The notes beneath the pieces were generated by a model. It worked only from the letters and a program-made list of their open reading frames with translations, was not told the DNA's origin and did not search any database. Shown here piece by piece: positions 1 to 6,497 of a stretch of 10,348 bases of DNA (positions within the stretch are counted from its first letter, which is position 1; every line of letters begins with the position of its first letter). Source of the stretch: Chloroflexota bacterium (lineage in GTDB: Bacteria > Chloroflexota > Dormibacteria > Aeolococcales > Aeolococcaceae); contig DNAU01000283.1 in NCBI GenBank assembly GCA_003491925.1, positions 1-10,348 of the forward strand. Reading direction: 5' to 3'. Both the position numbers and the translations under genes were made by a program.

Positions 1-1047
1 CAGACCGCGGTCGGCTGCTCCACCACCGGGTCGAGCGAGGCGGCGATGCTCGCCGGGATGGCCCTCAAGTGGCGCTGGCGAGAGGCCCGGCGCGCCGCCG
101 GCGCCGCCGCCGACCGGCCCAACATGGTCATGGGGATCAACGTCCAGGTCTGCTGGGAGAAGTTCTGCCGCTACTGGGACGTCGAGCCGCGCTACGTGCC
201 GATGGAGGGGGAGCGGCGCCACCTCACCGGTGAGGAGGCGGTGAGGCTCTGCGACGAGAACACCATCGGGGTCGTGGCGGTGCTCGGTTCGACCCAGGAC
301 GGCAGCTACGAGCCGGTGGCCGAGATCGCCGCGGCGCTCGACCGGCTGCACCAGGCCGGTGGGCCGGACGTTCCCGTCCACGTCGACGCCGCCTCCGGCG
401 GTTTCGTCGCGCCCTTCGTCCAGCCCGACCTCGAGTGGGACTTCCGCATCCCCCGGGTGGCCTCGATCAACACCTCCGGGCACAAGTACGGGCTCGTGTA
501 CCCCGGGGTGGGCTGGGTGATCTGGCGCGACCGCGAGGCCCTGCCCGACCAGCTCGTCTTCCGGGTCAACTACCTGGGGGGCAGCATGCCCACCTTCGCG
601 CTCAACTTCTCCCGTCCGGGCGCCCAGGTCATCGCCCAGTACTACAACCTGATCCGGCTGGGATTCGAGGGGTATCGCCGGGTGCAGCAGGCCTGCCTCG
701 ACACCGCCCAGCACCTCTCTGCCGCCATCGCGCGCATGGGGCCCTTCCGGCTGCTCACCGACGGCAGCGAGCTGCCCGTGTTCGCCTTCACGCTCAAGCC
801 GGAGGTCGGCCGCTACTCGGTCTTCGACGTCTCCGACGGGCTGCGCAAGCGCGGCTGGCAGGTGCCCGCGTACAGCTTCCCGGAGAACCTCCAGGACACC
901 GCCGTGCTGCGCGTGGTGGTGCGCAACGGGATGTCGCGCGACCTCGCCGACCTGCTGGTCGCCGACCTCCGCCGGGAGGTCGCCCAGCTCGAGAAGCTCA
1001 GCTCACCGCTGCCCCAGCACCCCGATCGCGCGCGCTTCCATCACTGA
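1..1047 (+). CDS. gad: Glutamate decarboxylase, 5'-truncated by window edge
   Basis: Cytosolic PLP enzyme converting L-glutamate to GABA and CO2, consuming a proton; in bacteria it serves acid resistance or GABA metabolism. The frame is open from base 1, so the N-terminus (about 110 residues by family length of about 460) lies outside the window; 348 residues are visible. Group II decarboxylase landmarks appear in order. At the very start is GCSTTGSSEAAML, the PLP-phosphate region. At visible residues 128-133 is HVDAAS, whose Asp contacts the pyridine nitrogen. Then comes INTSGHKYG, whose Lys (codon 484-486) should form the Schiff base. The C-terminal domain is intact and ends at TGA 1045-1047. 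No glutamate/GABA antiporter is visible nearby, so an acid-resistance role cannot be read from context. It converges with the lipoprotein gene. The internal ATG at 46 is not the real start, because the conserved sequence begins before it. Confidence 0.95.
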   Translation, partial: QTAVGCSTTGSSEAAMLAGMALKWRWREARRAAGAAADRPNMVMGINVQVCWEKFCRYWDVEPRYVPMEGERRHLTGEEAVRLCDENTIGVVAVLGSTQDGSYEPVAEIAAALDRLHQAGGPDVPVHVDAASGGFVAPFVQPDLEWDFRIPRVASINTSGHKYGLVYPGVGWVIWRDREALPDQLVFRVNYLGGSMPTFALNFSRPGAQVIAQYYNLIRLGFEGYRRVQQACLDTAQHLSAAIARMGPFRLLTDGSELPVFAFTLKPEVGRYSVFDVSDGLRKRGWQVPAYSFPENLQDTAVLRVVVRNGMSRDLADLLVADLRREVAQLEKLSSPLPQHPDRARFHH

Positions 1048-1100
1048 CGCCGGGAGCTGACCCAGCCGGGCCGAGCACGAGGCGCCGAGCAGGTCCGAGC

Positions 1101-1146
1101 GGGCCTGCCACGACGCCTGCCGGCTCAGGACGACGCGGGCAGGCCC
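1101..1146. terminator. Weak inverted repeat between convergent genes
   Basis: GGGCCTGCC (1101-1109) and GGCAGGCCC (1138-1146) are perfect 9-base complements separated by 28 bases. They lie between the convergent decarboxylase and lipoprotein genes, and the second arm overlaps the last codons of the lipoprotein. There is no T-tract on either strand. It might act as a bidirectional termination structure, but the loop is long and such repeats arise by chance in GC-rich DNA. Confidence 0.25.
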
Positions 1147-1622
1147 AGGTCGGTGCGCACCACGTCACCCTGCGCCACCGCGGCGAGTCCGTCCGAGAGC
1201 GCCTTGGTGTCCCAGGCGGCCTCGGTGGAGACCGTCTGCGAGGGGAGCGCGTTGAGGTCGGCGATGACGGTGTTGTCATCGGTGACCAGGGTGGCGATGT
1301 CGGCGGCCGCCTGGCCGGTCGCGCCGATTCCCTGGACGGTGCGGTCGAAGGTGGTCAGCACCGCGGCGTACGACGCGGCCTGCGACTTGAGCTGGAGGAC
1401 GTTGCCGTTGGCGGCGACGAGGTCGTCCTTCCACGTCGTGTAGGCGGCGTCCACCGCGGTGGCGGCCGACAGATAGGCCTGGGCAACCTGTGCCGTCGAC
1501 GCCGGGGTCGCGGTCGGCGTCGGCGTCGACGGGGCCGACCCACCGGTCGAGGGCGTCGTTGAGCCGCCGCAGCCGACCGCCAGGAGAGCAAGACCGGCCA
1601 CCAGGATCCATCTCGCCTTCAT
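1125..1622 (-). CDS. Small putative lipoprotein of unknown function
   Basis: A 165-residue protein with a typical lipoprotein signal: a KAR n-region, a hydrophobic core, and lipobox LAVGC with the lipidated Cys at residue 18. It should be diacylated and anchored on the outer face of the cytoplasmic membrane. A Ser/Thr/Pro/Gly-rich linker runs to about residue 45. The rest is Ala-rich and probably all-helical, with no Cys and no recognisable catalytic motif. The ATG at 1622 is preceded on the minus strand by GGAGG (1633-1629) six bases upstream, which fixes the start. The gene is monocistronic or lies downstream of the small Cys/His protein, from which a 175-base gap and a hairpin separate it. 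I do not recognise the family; a substrate-binding or stress-related lipoprotein is possible, but nothing here decides it. Confidence 0.85.
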   Translation of the reverse strand: MKARWILVAGLALLAVGCGGSTTPSTGGSAPSTPTPTATPASTAQVAQAYLSAATAVDAAYTTWKDDLVAANGNVLQLKSQAASYAAVLTTFDRTVQGIGATGQAAADIATLVTDDNTVIADLNALPSQTVSTEAAWDTKALSDGLAAVAQGDVVRTDLGLPASS

Positions 1623-1650
1623 CTCGCGCCTCCACGACCTAACCGCGACG

Positions 1651-1683
1651 CCGCACCGGGCTGCATGGGCTGCCCTGGTGCGG
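1651..1683. terminator. Strong bulged hairpin between two minus-strand genes
   Basis: CCGCACC+GGGC (1651-1661) pairs with GCCC+GGTGCGG (1672-1683), giving an 11-bp stem with one bulged T (1676) and a 10-base loop. It lies 115 bases beyond the stop of the minus-strand Cys/His gene and 28 bases upstream of the lipoprotein start. There is no T-run on the minus strand. It could be a U-less terminator of the upstream gene or a 5' leader structure of the lipoprotein. The rest of 1623-1797 shows nothing recognisable. Confidence 0.35.
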
Positions 1684-1797
1684 TCCCGTCCGGTCAGATG
1701 CCCATCGTCCCTTGGCTGGCGCGGATGGTACCGCCTCCCCTGTGCACCCCGCCACGCGCGGGCGCCCGCGCTGGTGGCACCGGTTCGACACGGCCGC

Positions 1798-2040
1798 TCA
1801 GGCGCTCAGCACCCTCAGCGGCGCAGAGATCATCACCGCGGACCGGTGCAGCAGCCGCGGTGTCGGGGCATCCATCCTGGCCCGTGCGCAGTACTCCAGG
1901 ATGACCTCGGCGTGGCGGTGGCAGACGGCTCGACGCCGGTCATGGTTGGGCGAGCCGGCCGGGTAGACGAGCTCGACATCGGCGCACCGCGAGCACGTGC
2001 TGGTCCCTCTCCAGTCGCACAGAACAGGCACACGATCCAC
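1798..2040 (-). CDS. Short Cys/His-rich protein, possible zinc-binding
   Basis: An 80-residue protein starting at GTG 2040. The purine-rich leader GGGAGAGAAGG (2056-2046 on the minus strand) ends five bases before the start and supports it. Potential metal ligands are C8, C16, C19 (a CSRC knuckle), C40 and H43 (CHRH), and C51. The pair C16xxC19 plus C40xxH43 would make a plausible C3H zinc site. The core up to about residue 55 looks like a real compact domain: basic and aromatic residues sit between the ligands, and the motif ELVYPAG is followed by RRRAVCHRHAEVILEY. The C-terminal 25 residues look like an unstructured tail. There is no signal peptide. I do not recognise a named family. The RBS and Cys/His spacing argue for a real gene, but the size leaves some doubt. 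Confidence 0.6.
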   Translation of the reverse strand: MDRVPVLCDWRGTSTCSRCADVELVYPAGSPNHDRRRAVCHRHAEVILEYCARARMDAPTPRLLHRSAVMISAPLRVLSA

Positions 2041-2229
2041 GGTGACCTTCTCTCCCGGCGGCCGCCTCAGGACGGCTCCACAGCAAGTTCACCCCAGATA
2101 CCGGGTGCGGTCCTAGGGTCGAAGAGCACTGCCTTTCTGCGACCTTGGTCCCGAGCAGCGCAAGCGGTCCCACGCGTTCCTGGGCGGCCGCTCTCAATCG
2201 CCCTCACCTGTTCCCTCTGGTGCCCGCTC

Positions 2230-2246
2230 CCGTGAACAGTTCACGG
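2230..2246. promoter_or_regulatory. Perfect 17-bp palindrome upstream of uppP (candidate operator)
   Basis: CCGTGAACAGTTCACGG is a perfect inverted repeat: 8-base arms around a single A. It ends 22 bases before the uppP GTG. A site this close to a start is typical of a dimeric regulator's operator, or it could be a small leader hairpin. I cannot assign a regulator. The rest of 2041-2268 shows no gene I can support. Confidence 0.45.
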
Positions 2247-2268
2247 ACCCTGGTAGTGTCCGGGGTTC

Positions 2269-3135
2269 GTGGGCATCACCCTGCCGATCGCGCTCTTCTT
2301 CGGCGTCCTCCAGGGCGCCAGCGAGCTGTTCCCGGTCTCGTCGCTCGGCCACGCGGTGGTGGTGCCGCCCCTGCTCGGGATCGGGGTCCGGGAGAGTGAC
2401 CCCGACTTCCTCCCCTTCCTGGTGCTGCTCCACATCGGCACCGCCACCGCCCTGATCGTCCTCTACTGGCGGCAGTGGGTCCGCATCGTGGTGGGATTCG
2501 TCCGCAGCGTGATCACCGGGAGGGTCAGCGGAGGCGACGAGCGCCTGGCCTGGCTGCTCCTGGTCGGAACCATCCCCGCGGGGATCGTCGGCTTCATCTT
2601 CCAGACGCCGCTCCAGGCCAACTTCGGCAACCCGCGGCTCGCCGCGGCACTGCTCATCGTCAACGGGGGCATCCTGCTCGGCGCGGAGCTGCTCCGGCGG
2701 CGGGCGGAGCGCCGGGCGGGGATCGCCCGGCGGGACCCCACCCTCGAGGCGGGGCGCTTCCGCACCATTGAGGAGATGGGCTTCGGCCGGGCCGCCCTGG
2801 TCGGAGCCTGCCAGGTGCTGGCCCTCTTCCCGGGCATCTCGCGCTCGGGGTCGACCATGGCCGGGGGCCTCATCGGCGGCCTTCGCCACGAGGAGGCGGT
2901 GCGCTTCTCCTTCCTCCTCGCCACCCCGATCATCCTCGCGGCCGGACTACTGGAGGTGCCGTCCCTGGCCGGTTCGGCCAACCTCGGGCCGATGCTGGTC
3001 GGTGGAGTGGCCGCCGGCCTCACCGCCTACGCCAGCGCCCGCTTCCTGGTCCGCTACTTCCGGGTCGGCCGGCTCGATCCCTACGCCTACTACTGCGCGG
3101 CACTGGGGGTGGTGGGACTGGTGTTCCTCCGGTAG
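2269..3135 (+). CDS. uppP: Undecaprenyl-diphosphate phosphatase (BacA/UppP)
   Basis: A 288-residue polytopic membrane protein that dephosphorylates undecaprenyl pyrophosphate, recycling the lipid carrier for peptidoglycan and other wall polymers; overproduction gives bacitracin resistance. Both family signatures are present: QGASELFPVSSLGH at residues 15-28 (catalytic Glu19 and His28 by family alignment) and PGISRSGST at 188-196 (Arg192 being the phosphate-binding Arg). Hydrophobic segments occur throughout, and the length matches the family norm of about 270-290. The GTG at 2269 is the first start that precedes the conserved N-terminus; the upstream CGGGG is a weak ribosome site. The Phe-Pro and Leu-Gly variations in the first signature (usually FLPVSSSGH) are small. 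Downstream is a GC hairpin, then the FUSC gene on the same strand. Confidence 0.95.
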   Translation: MGITLPIALFFGVLQGASELFPVSSLGHAVVVPPLLGIGVRESDPDFLPFLVLLHIGTATALIVLYWRQWVRIVVGFVRSVITGRVSGGDERLAWLLLVGTIPAGIVGFIFQTPLQANFGNPRLAAALLIVNGGILLGAELLRRRAERRAGIARRDPTLEAGRFRTIEEMGFGRAALVGACQVLALFPGISRSGSTMAGGLIGGLRHEEAVRFSFLLATPIILAAGLLEVPSLAGSANLGPMLVGGVAAGLTAYASARFLVRYFRVGRLDPYAYYCAALGVVGLVFLR

Positions 3136-3156
3136 TGGCCGGGGACGTCCCGGAGC

Positions 3157-3175
3157 CCGCCGGCACCGCCGGCGG
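3157..3175 (+). terminator. GC-rich hairpin after uppP
   Basis: CCGCCGG (3157-3163) and CCGGCGG (3169-3175) form a perfect 7-bp stem with a 5-base loop, 21 bases beyond the uppP stop. No T-tract follows. Such U-less hairpins are proposed terminators in high-GC bacteria, so this may separate uppP from the next gene. Confidence 0.4.
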
Positions 3176-3212
3176 TCGCACTCATCGCGCAGGACTCCGT
3201 CATGCACCCTGA

Positions 3213-4404
3213 ATGCGAACGGGGAAGATGGGCGCCGTGAAGAAGCCCTCGCCGCGGCGGACCGGCCGGTTCTCCGCGCTGGTCGTGGGGCTGCGGGCCA
3301 GCCTGGAGGGCACCCTTCTCCAGGCGGCGAAGACCGCGATCGCGTCGGGCGTCTCCTGGTTCGTGGCCGCCGACCTCCTCGGCAACCAGATCCCCGTGTT
3401 CGCGCCGCTCGCCGCGGTGCTCACCGTCCAGGTGACCGTCTGGCAGTCGGTGTCGCGCGGCCTCCAGCATGTCGCCGGGGTGATGGTGGGGGTGCTGGTC
3501 GCCGGCGCCTTCGCCCACGTCGCGGGGATCCACGCCTGGTCGATCGCGCTGGTGATCTTCGTCTCGCTGCTGCTGGGGAGGGCGCTGCGCCTGGGCACCC
3601 AGGGATCGATCCAGGTGCCGATCAGCGCCCTGCTGGTGCTGGTGCTCGGTGCAACGCTGGGTGGCTATGGCTTCGACCGTGTGATCGACACCGCCATCGG
3701 CGCGGCCTGCGGGATCCTGGTGAACCTTGATCGTCTTCCCGCGGACCCATCTCGACGAGGCGGAGGCGCGCGTGCGGGGTGTCGCCGCCGGGCAGGCGGC
3801 GCTGGTGGAGAGGGTCGCCGCCCACGTCCACCCGGGTGGGCCGGCCCCGGTCGCGCCGGGCCCCGAGGCCCTCCTCGACGCGGCCCGGCAGCTGGGCCGC
3901 GAGGTGACCGCCGCCGCGCGCGTGGTGAGCCGATCCGAGGAGGCCTGCCGGTGGAACCCCGCCGGGCAGCGCGGCCGGGCCACGGCGGAGCGCCTTGGCG
4001 CCGCCATCCCCGTGCTCGAGATGGTCGAGCGCCAGGTGCGCGGCATGGCCCGCGCCGTGACCGAGGCGGGCCCGGGCTGGAGCCTGCCCTCCCGTCCTTC
4101 CCAGGCGCTGGCGCGGCTGCTCCACGAGGTCGCGGCGGAGCTCGAAGCCTGGAACCCACTGGGCAACCCGGATCAGCCCGACCACCCGACCCCCGCCGCC
4201 GAGGGCCTGGGCGAGGCCGAGAACGGCCTCTACGGCGCGGTCCTGGGCTCGCTCCGCGGTTCGGGGCTCACCCCTCATGCCGCCGCCCTGGTCACCGCGA
4301 TCGCGGTCGATGCGCGTCGCATTCGCGAGGAGCTGAGCTGGCGCCCCTCCCCCGAGATCCGGGCGCGAGGGTGGCGGTCGCTCTTCGACGAGGGGACGGT
4401 CTGA
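3213..4404 (+). pseudogene. FUSC/aromatic-acid-exporter-like membrane protein, frame broken near 3726
   Basis: The N-terminal half (residues 1-171, to Asn codon 3723-3725) reads as a FUSC-type membrane domain. Several hydrophobic helices are followed by the motif GAACGILVN, where this family normally continues into a VFPP-H segment. That continuation (LIVFPRTHLDEAEARV) lies in the +1 frame from 3727. A TGA in the +1 frame at 3721-3723 blocks any earlier switch, so the break lies within about a dozen bases of 3726. One extra base, or two missing, would explain it. The original frame stays open far downstream but encodes only Arg/Pro/Gly-rich shadow sequence that runs over the PadR gene. The joined product would be about 396 residues, normal for short FUSC proteins that efflux aromatic acids or similar compounds. 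The start is uncertain: ATG 3213, ATG 3228, or GTG 3237, which is nine bases after GGGGAAG. It may be a genuine pseudogene or an assembly error. Confidence 0.75.
3727..4404 (+). CDS. C-terminal part of the FUSC-like protein (second reading frame)
   Basis: A 225-residue reading frame from TTG 3727 to TGA 4402-4404. It begins with LIVFPRTHL, then a largely helical, Ala/Arg/Glu-rich cytoplasmic domain with no Cys and no clear membrane segment, ending in an Arg- and Trp-containing tail. It lacks its own ribosome site: only GGTG precedes the TTG, and nothing marks a true start. It is therefore best read as the 3' half of the frame-shifted gene starting at 3213, not an independent gene. FUSC proteins normally carry such a soluble helical domain after the membrane part. 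Automatic callers may report it as a separate CDS. Confidence 0.6.
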   Translation: MIVFPRTHLDEAEARVRGVAAGQAALVERVAAHVHPGGPAPVAPGPEALLDAARQLGREVTAAARVVSRSEEACRWNPAGQRGRATAERLGAAIPVLEMVERQVRGMARAVTEAGPGWSLPSRPSQALARLLHEVAAELEAWNPLGNPDQPDHPTPAAEGLGEAENGLYGAVLGSLRGSGLTPHAAALVTAIAVDARRIREELSWRPSPEIRARGWRSLFDEGTV

Positions 4405-4436
4405 CCCCTCGCCCGCGGCTGGCGGAACCCCAGGGC

Positions 4437-4476
4437 TTGCATTCAGATCTATCACGATATATCGTTAGCATATCGT
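4437..4476 (+). promoter_or_regulatory. PadR promoter with overlapping palindromic operator
   Basis: An AT-rich island in an otherwise very GC-rich sequence. TTGCAT (4437-4442) and TATCGT (4460-4465) are 17 bases apart and could be -35 and -10 elements. ACGATATATCGT (4454-4465) is a perfect 12-bp palindrome that covers the proposed -10. ATATCGT recurs at 4459-4465 and 4470-4476, an 11-base step of about one helical turn. PadR proteins commonly repress their own genes through AT-rich dyads, so autoregulation is the natural inference. The PadR ribosome site GAGG (4492-4495) follows. Confidence 0.65.
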
Positions 4477-4504
4477 CGATCGGACACCCCCGAGGTAGCC
4501 AGCC

Positions 4505-5233
4505 ATGGATGACACCGCCAGCAGAGATCAGTTCGCACCATTCGAAGGAGACCCCTGGGCGCGCGGCCTGCGGCGATTTGCCGCGAAGGCTCGGCGCGGC
4601 GCCGGCTTCGACCCGACCACCGAGGAACCCGGCAATCCTTTCGGCGGCAATCCCTTCAGCTGGGGTCCGGGACAGCCCCATCGCAGGCCGCCCTTCGGCG
4701 GCCCACGGTTCGGCCGCTTCGGCACCTTCTTCGGGCCGTTCGGGCCCGGCTCGGGCCGAGGGCCGCGGATGCGCCGGGGCGACGTCCGTGCCGCCATCCT
4801 CGCCCTGCTCCGCGAGCAGCAGCGCAACGGCTACCAGATCATCCAGGAGATCGAGCGCCGCAGCAGCGGTCTCTGGAAGCCGAGCGCCGGATCCGTCTAC
4901 CCGGCCCTCCAGCAGCTCGAGGACGAGGGCCTGATCGAGGCCGTGGAGGACGCCGGCCGGCGGGAGTTCCGGCTCACCGACGCCGGACGCACCTACGCGG
5001 ACGAGCACCCCGACGAGCTGGCCGCGCCCTGGGCCTCGGTGGCCGACTCGATCGACGAGGACTCGCGCTCGCTCTTCGAGATCATGGCCGCGGTCGGCGC
5101 GGCCACCATCCAGGTCGGCCAGGCCGGCAGCGACGCCCAGGTGGCCAAGGCGCGGCAGCTCCTGGCCGACACCCGCAAGGGCCTCTACCGGATCCTCGCC
5201 GAGGAGGACCCCGCGACGGCCCCGAAAGCCTGA
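4505..5233 (+). CDS. PadR-family transcriptional regulator with Gly/Phe-rich N-terminal extension
   Basis: A 242-residue cytosolic DNA-binding protein. Residues 1-88 are a disordered, Gly/Pro/Phe/Arg-rich extension. The PadR winged helix-turn-helix runs from about residue 89 to 170: RRGDVRAAILALL, then NGYQIIQEIERRS, then the hallmark PSAGSVYPALQQLEDEGLI, then a wing ending in REFRLTDAGR. The last 70 residues are helical and probably form the dimerisation region. GAGG (4492-4495) lies nine bases before the ATG. PadR proteins usually repress nearby transporter genes in response to ligands; the adjacent FUSC-like exporter and the convergent exchanger are candidate targets, but this is inference. 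The palindrome just upstream suggests autoregulation. Its stop lies 7 bases from the stop of the exchanger on the other strand, leaving no room for a separate terminator. Confidence 0.93.
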   Translation: MDDTASRDQFAPFEGDPWARGLRRFAAKARRGAGFDPTTEEPGNPFGGNPFSWGPGQPHRRPPFGGPRFGRFGTFFGPFGPGSGRGPRMRRGDVRAAILALLREQQRNGYQIIQEIERRSSGLWKPSAGSVYPALQQLEDEGLIEAVEDAGRREFRLTDAGRTYADEHPDELAAPWASVADSIDEDSRSLFEIMAAVGAATIQVGQAGSDAQVAKARQLLADTRKGLYRILAEEDPATAPKA

Positions 5234-5240
5234 GCCCGGG

Positions 5241-6245
5241 TCAAGCGGCGGCGACCAGAAGCCACGCCACGAACACGGCGTAGGCGCCCACGATGAGGGC
5301 GCCCGCCGGCCGGCCCAGGCCGTGCTGCCGGTGGGCGAGGCCGAGGGTCACCGCCGTCAGCCCCAGGTACCACGCCGCCACCAACCCCGCCTCCCCGGCT
5401 GGCCCTCCCAGGCCGACCAACGCGCCGGGGAGGAGGAGGCCGACGACCACATTGAGGCTGTTGCTGTTGAGGGCGATGCTGAGGACCGCCGCGCCCCGTC
5501 CGCGGACGGCGAGGTAAACCGCCGCCACCGCATTGGGCAGGCTGGTCACAGCGGCCAGCACCAGCGCCCCGGTCACGATCTCGGGCACGCCGAAGCTCCG
5601 GCCGAGATCGGAGGCGGCGCGCTCCATGGTGGCGCTCGCCAGCACCACCACGATCAGGGCTACGCCCGCCATCACCATGTCGGTGCGATCGGCGGGGACG
5701 GGGCGGATGGCCGCGTCCAGGTCTCGCTCCTCCTCCACCACCGCGGCGCGCAGCCAGTGCGCCCAGCGGTGCCCGGCAGCGAGACGGCGGAGCAGCCGCC
5801 GGTCGGCACCGAGGAGGACCAGGTACCCGACCAGCGCGAGACCGCTCAGCGCCAGTCCCGCGACCGGGGGGACGGCGCCGAGCACCGACACCATGCACAC
5901 CGCCGCGATCCAGATGGCGATCAGACCGCCGAGGATGACCACCCGGCGCCGGAACCGGATGGCGCCCGCGACCAGGGCGCCGAGGCCCAGGAGCGCGGCG
6001 AGATTGAAGACGTTGGACCCGATGACGACCCCCGCCCCGATCCGCTGCTGATGGTTCACCAGCGCGGTGATCGCCGAGGTGATCTCGGGCGCGTCCGCGG
6101 CCAGGGCGGCGACCATGCCGAGCAGGGCCTCGGAGAGACCGAGCCGCTCGCCCACCCGCTCCAGCCGCGAGACCAGCAGCCAGCTGGTGGCGAGGCTGAC
6201 GCAGGCGGCGAGTGCGAACAGCGGTGCCGCGGCCCCGACCGGCAC
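5241..6245 (-). CDS. CaCA-family cation exchanger (sodium/calcium exchanger-like)
   Basis: A polytopic membrane antiporter of 334 residues, in the range of prokaryotic NCX/CAX proteins, with about ten hydrophobic segments in two inverted halves. The alpha-1 repeat contains ADAPEITSA (Glu54) and GSNVFN (Asn81). The alpha-2 repeat contains VTSLPNAVAA, with Asn238 where the family usually has Glu, followed by NSNSLN (Asn265). A hydrophilic loop with VVEEERDLDAAIRP joins the halves. It probably exchanges Ca2+ or another cation against Na+ or H+, but loss of one of the two acidic ligands makes the substrate uncertain. I chose GTG 6245 because GGGAGG (6257-6252 on the minus strand) lies exactly six bases upstream. 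A longer frame back to TTG 6311 is possible but has no ribosome site and would add a non-membrane leader. It converges with the PadR gene. Confidence 0.88.
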   Translation of the reverse strand: MPVGAAAPLFALAACVSLATSWLLVSRLERVGERLGLSEALLGMVAALAADAPEITSAITALVNHQQRIGAGVVIGSNVFNLAALLGLGALVAGAIRFRRRVVILGGLIAIWIAAVCMVSVLGAVPPVAGLALSGLALVGYLVLLGADRRLLRRLAAGHRWAHWLRAAVVEEERDLDAAIRPVPADRTDMVMAGVALIVVVLASATMERAASDLGRSFGVPEIVTGALVLAAVTSLPNAVAAVYLAVRGRGAAVLSIALNSNSLNVVVGLLLPGALVGLGGPAGEAGLVAAWYLGLTAVTLGLAHRQHGLGRPAGALIVGAYAVFVAWLLVAAA

Positions 6246-6396
6246 AGGAGTCCTCCCTGAACGACAACCTGCCGACCAGACTTCCCGGCACTCCTCGCGA
6301 GACTGTACCAAGCGGGCCAGGTGGCTCGGTCAGCCCGCGCCGGCGCCGGGATGACGCCGCCCCCTCGTCGACGCCGACATACGGGGATGAGTGGTT

Positions 6397-6496
6397 CGGC
6401 GTCCTGTACGCCGCAGATCCGTCACCCGGCCCGGTGCAGGGGCACTAGCCAAGGTTCGGCCACCTGCATCTCGCCGGAAGGATCGCCGGGGGCGAG
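6397..6496 (+). promoter_or_regulatory. Structured leader upstream of the first secreted paralog
   Basis: Three adjacent stems can be drawn between the exchanger and the first secreted gene. CGGCGT/ACGCCG (6397-6402/6408-6413) has a 5-base loop. GGTGCAGG/CCTGCATC (6433-6440/6463-6470) has one G-U pair and a 22-base loop. CTCGCC/GGCGAG (6470-6475/6491-6496) ends one base before the ATG and would bury the ribosome site GGGGGCGAG. This may be a regulated leader RNA; I could not match it to a known riboswitch class. The remaining part of 6246-6396 shows no convincing promoter. Confidence 0.35.
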
Positions 6497-6497
6497 C

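Noticed and set aside
435..1562. Long + strand frame across the end of the decarboxylase and the lipoprotein
   Set aside because: Composition is Arg/Gly/Pro-rich shadow of two well-supported genes and it shows no domain.
1678..2235. Long + strand frame opposite the small Cys/His gene
   Set aside because: No ribosome site and no recognisable domain; the minus-strand frame has a good RBS and patterned Cys/His residues.
2194..2889. Minus-strand frame opposite uppP rich in Asp/Glu/Arg
   Set aside because: It is the antisense shadow of a clear uppP gene; its charged composition is the usual mirror of a GC-rich membrane protein.
3720..3732. Programmed +1 frameshift in the FUSC gene
   Set aside because: CTT-G could in principle slip, but there is no adjacent stop codon in the original frame, no Shine-Dalgarno-like stimulator at the right distance, and no known precedent in this family; a sequence error or decay is simpler.
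3727..4934. Continuation of the first FUSC frame as one long 573-residue protein
   Set aside because: After 3726 this frame yields only Arg/Pro/Gly/Ala-rich shadow sequence and runs through the PadR promoter and gene, while the +1 frame carries the expected family sequence.
6246..6311. Longer N-terminus of the CaCA exchanger from TTG 6311
   Set aside because: No ribosome site there, whereas GTG 6245 has GGGAGG six bases upstream and leads straight into the first membrane helix.
6312..6497. c-di-GMP-I or ydaO riboswitch before paralog 1
   Set aside because: Stems are present, but the conserved core bases of either class could not be aligned convincingly by eye.
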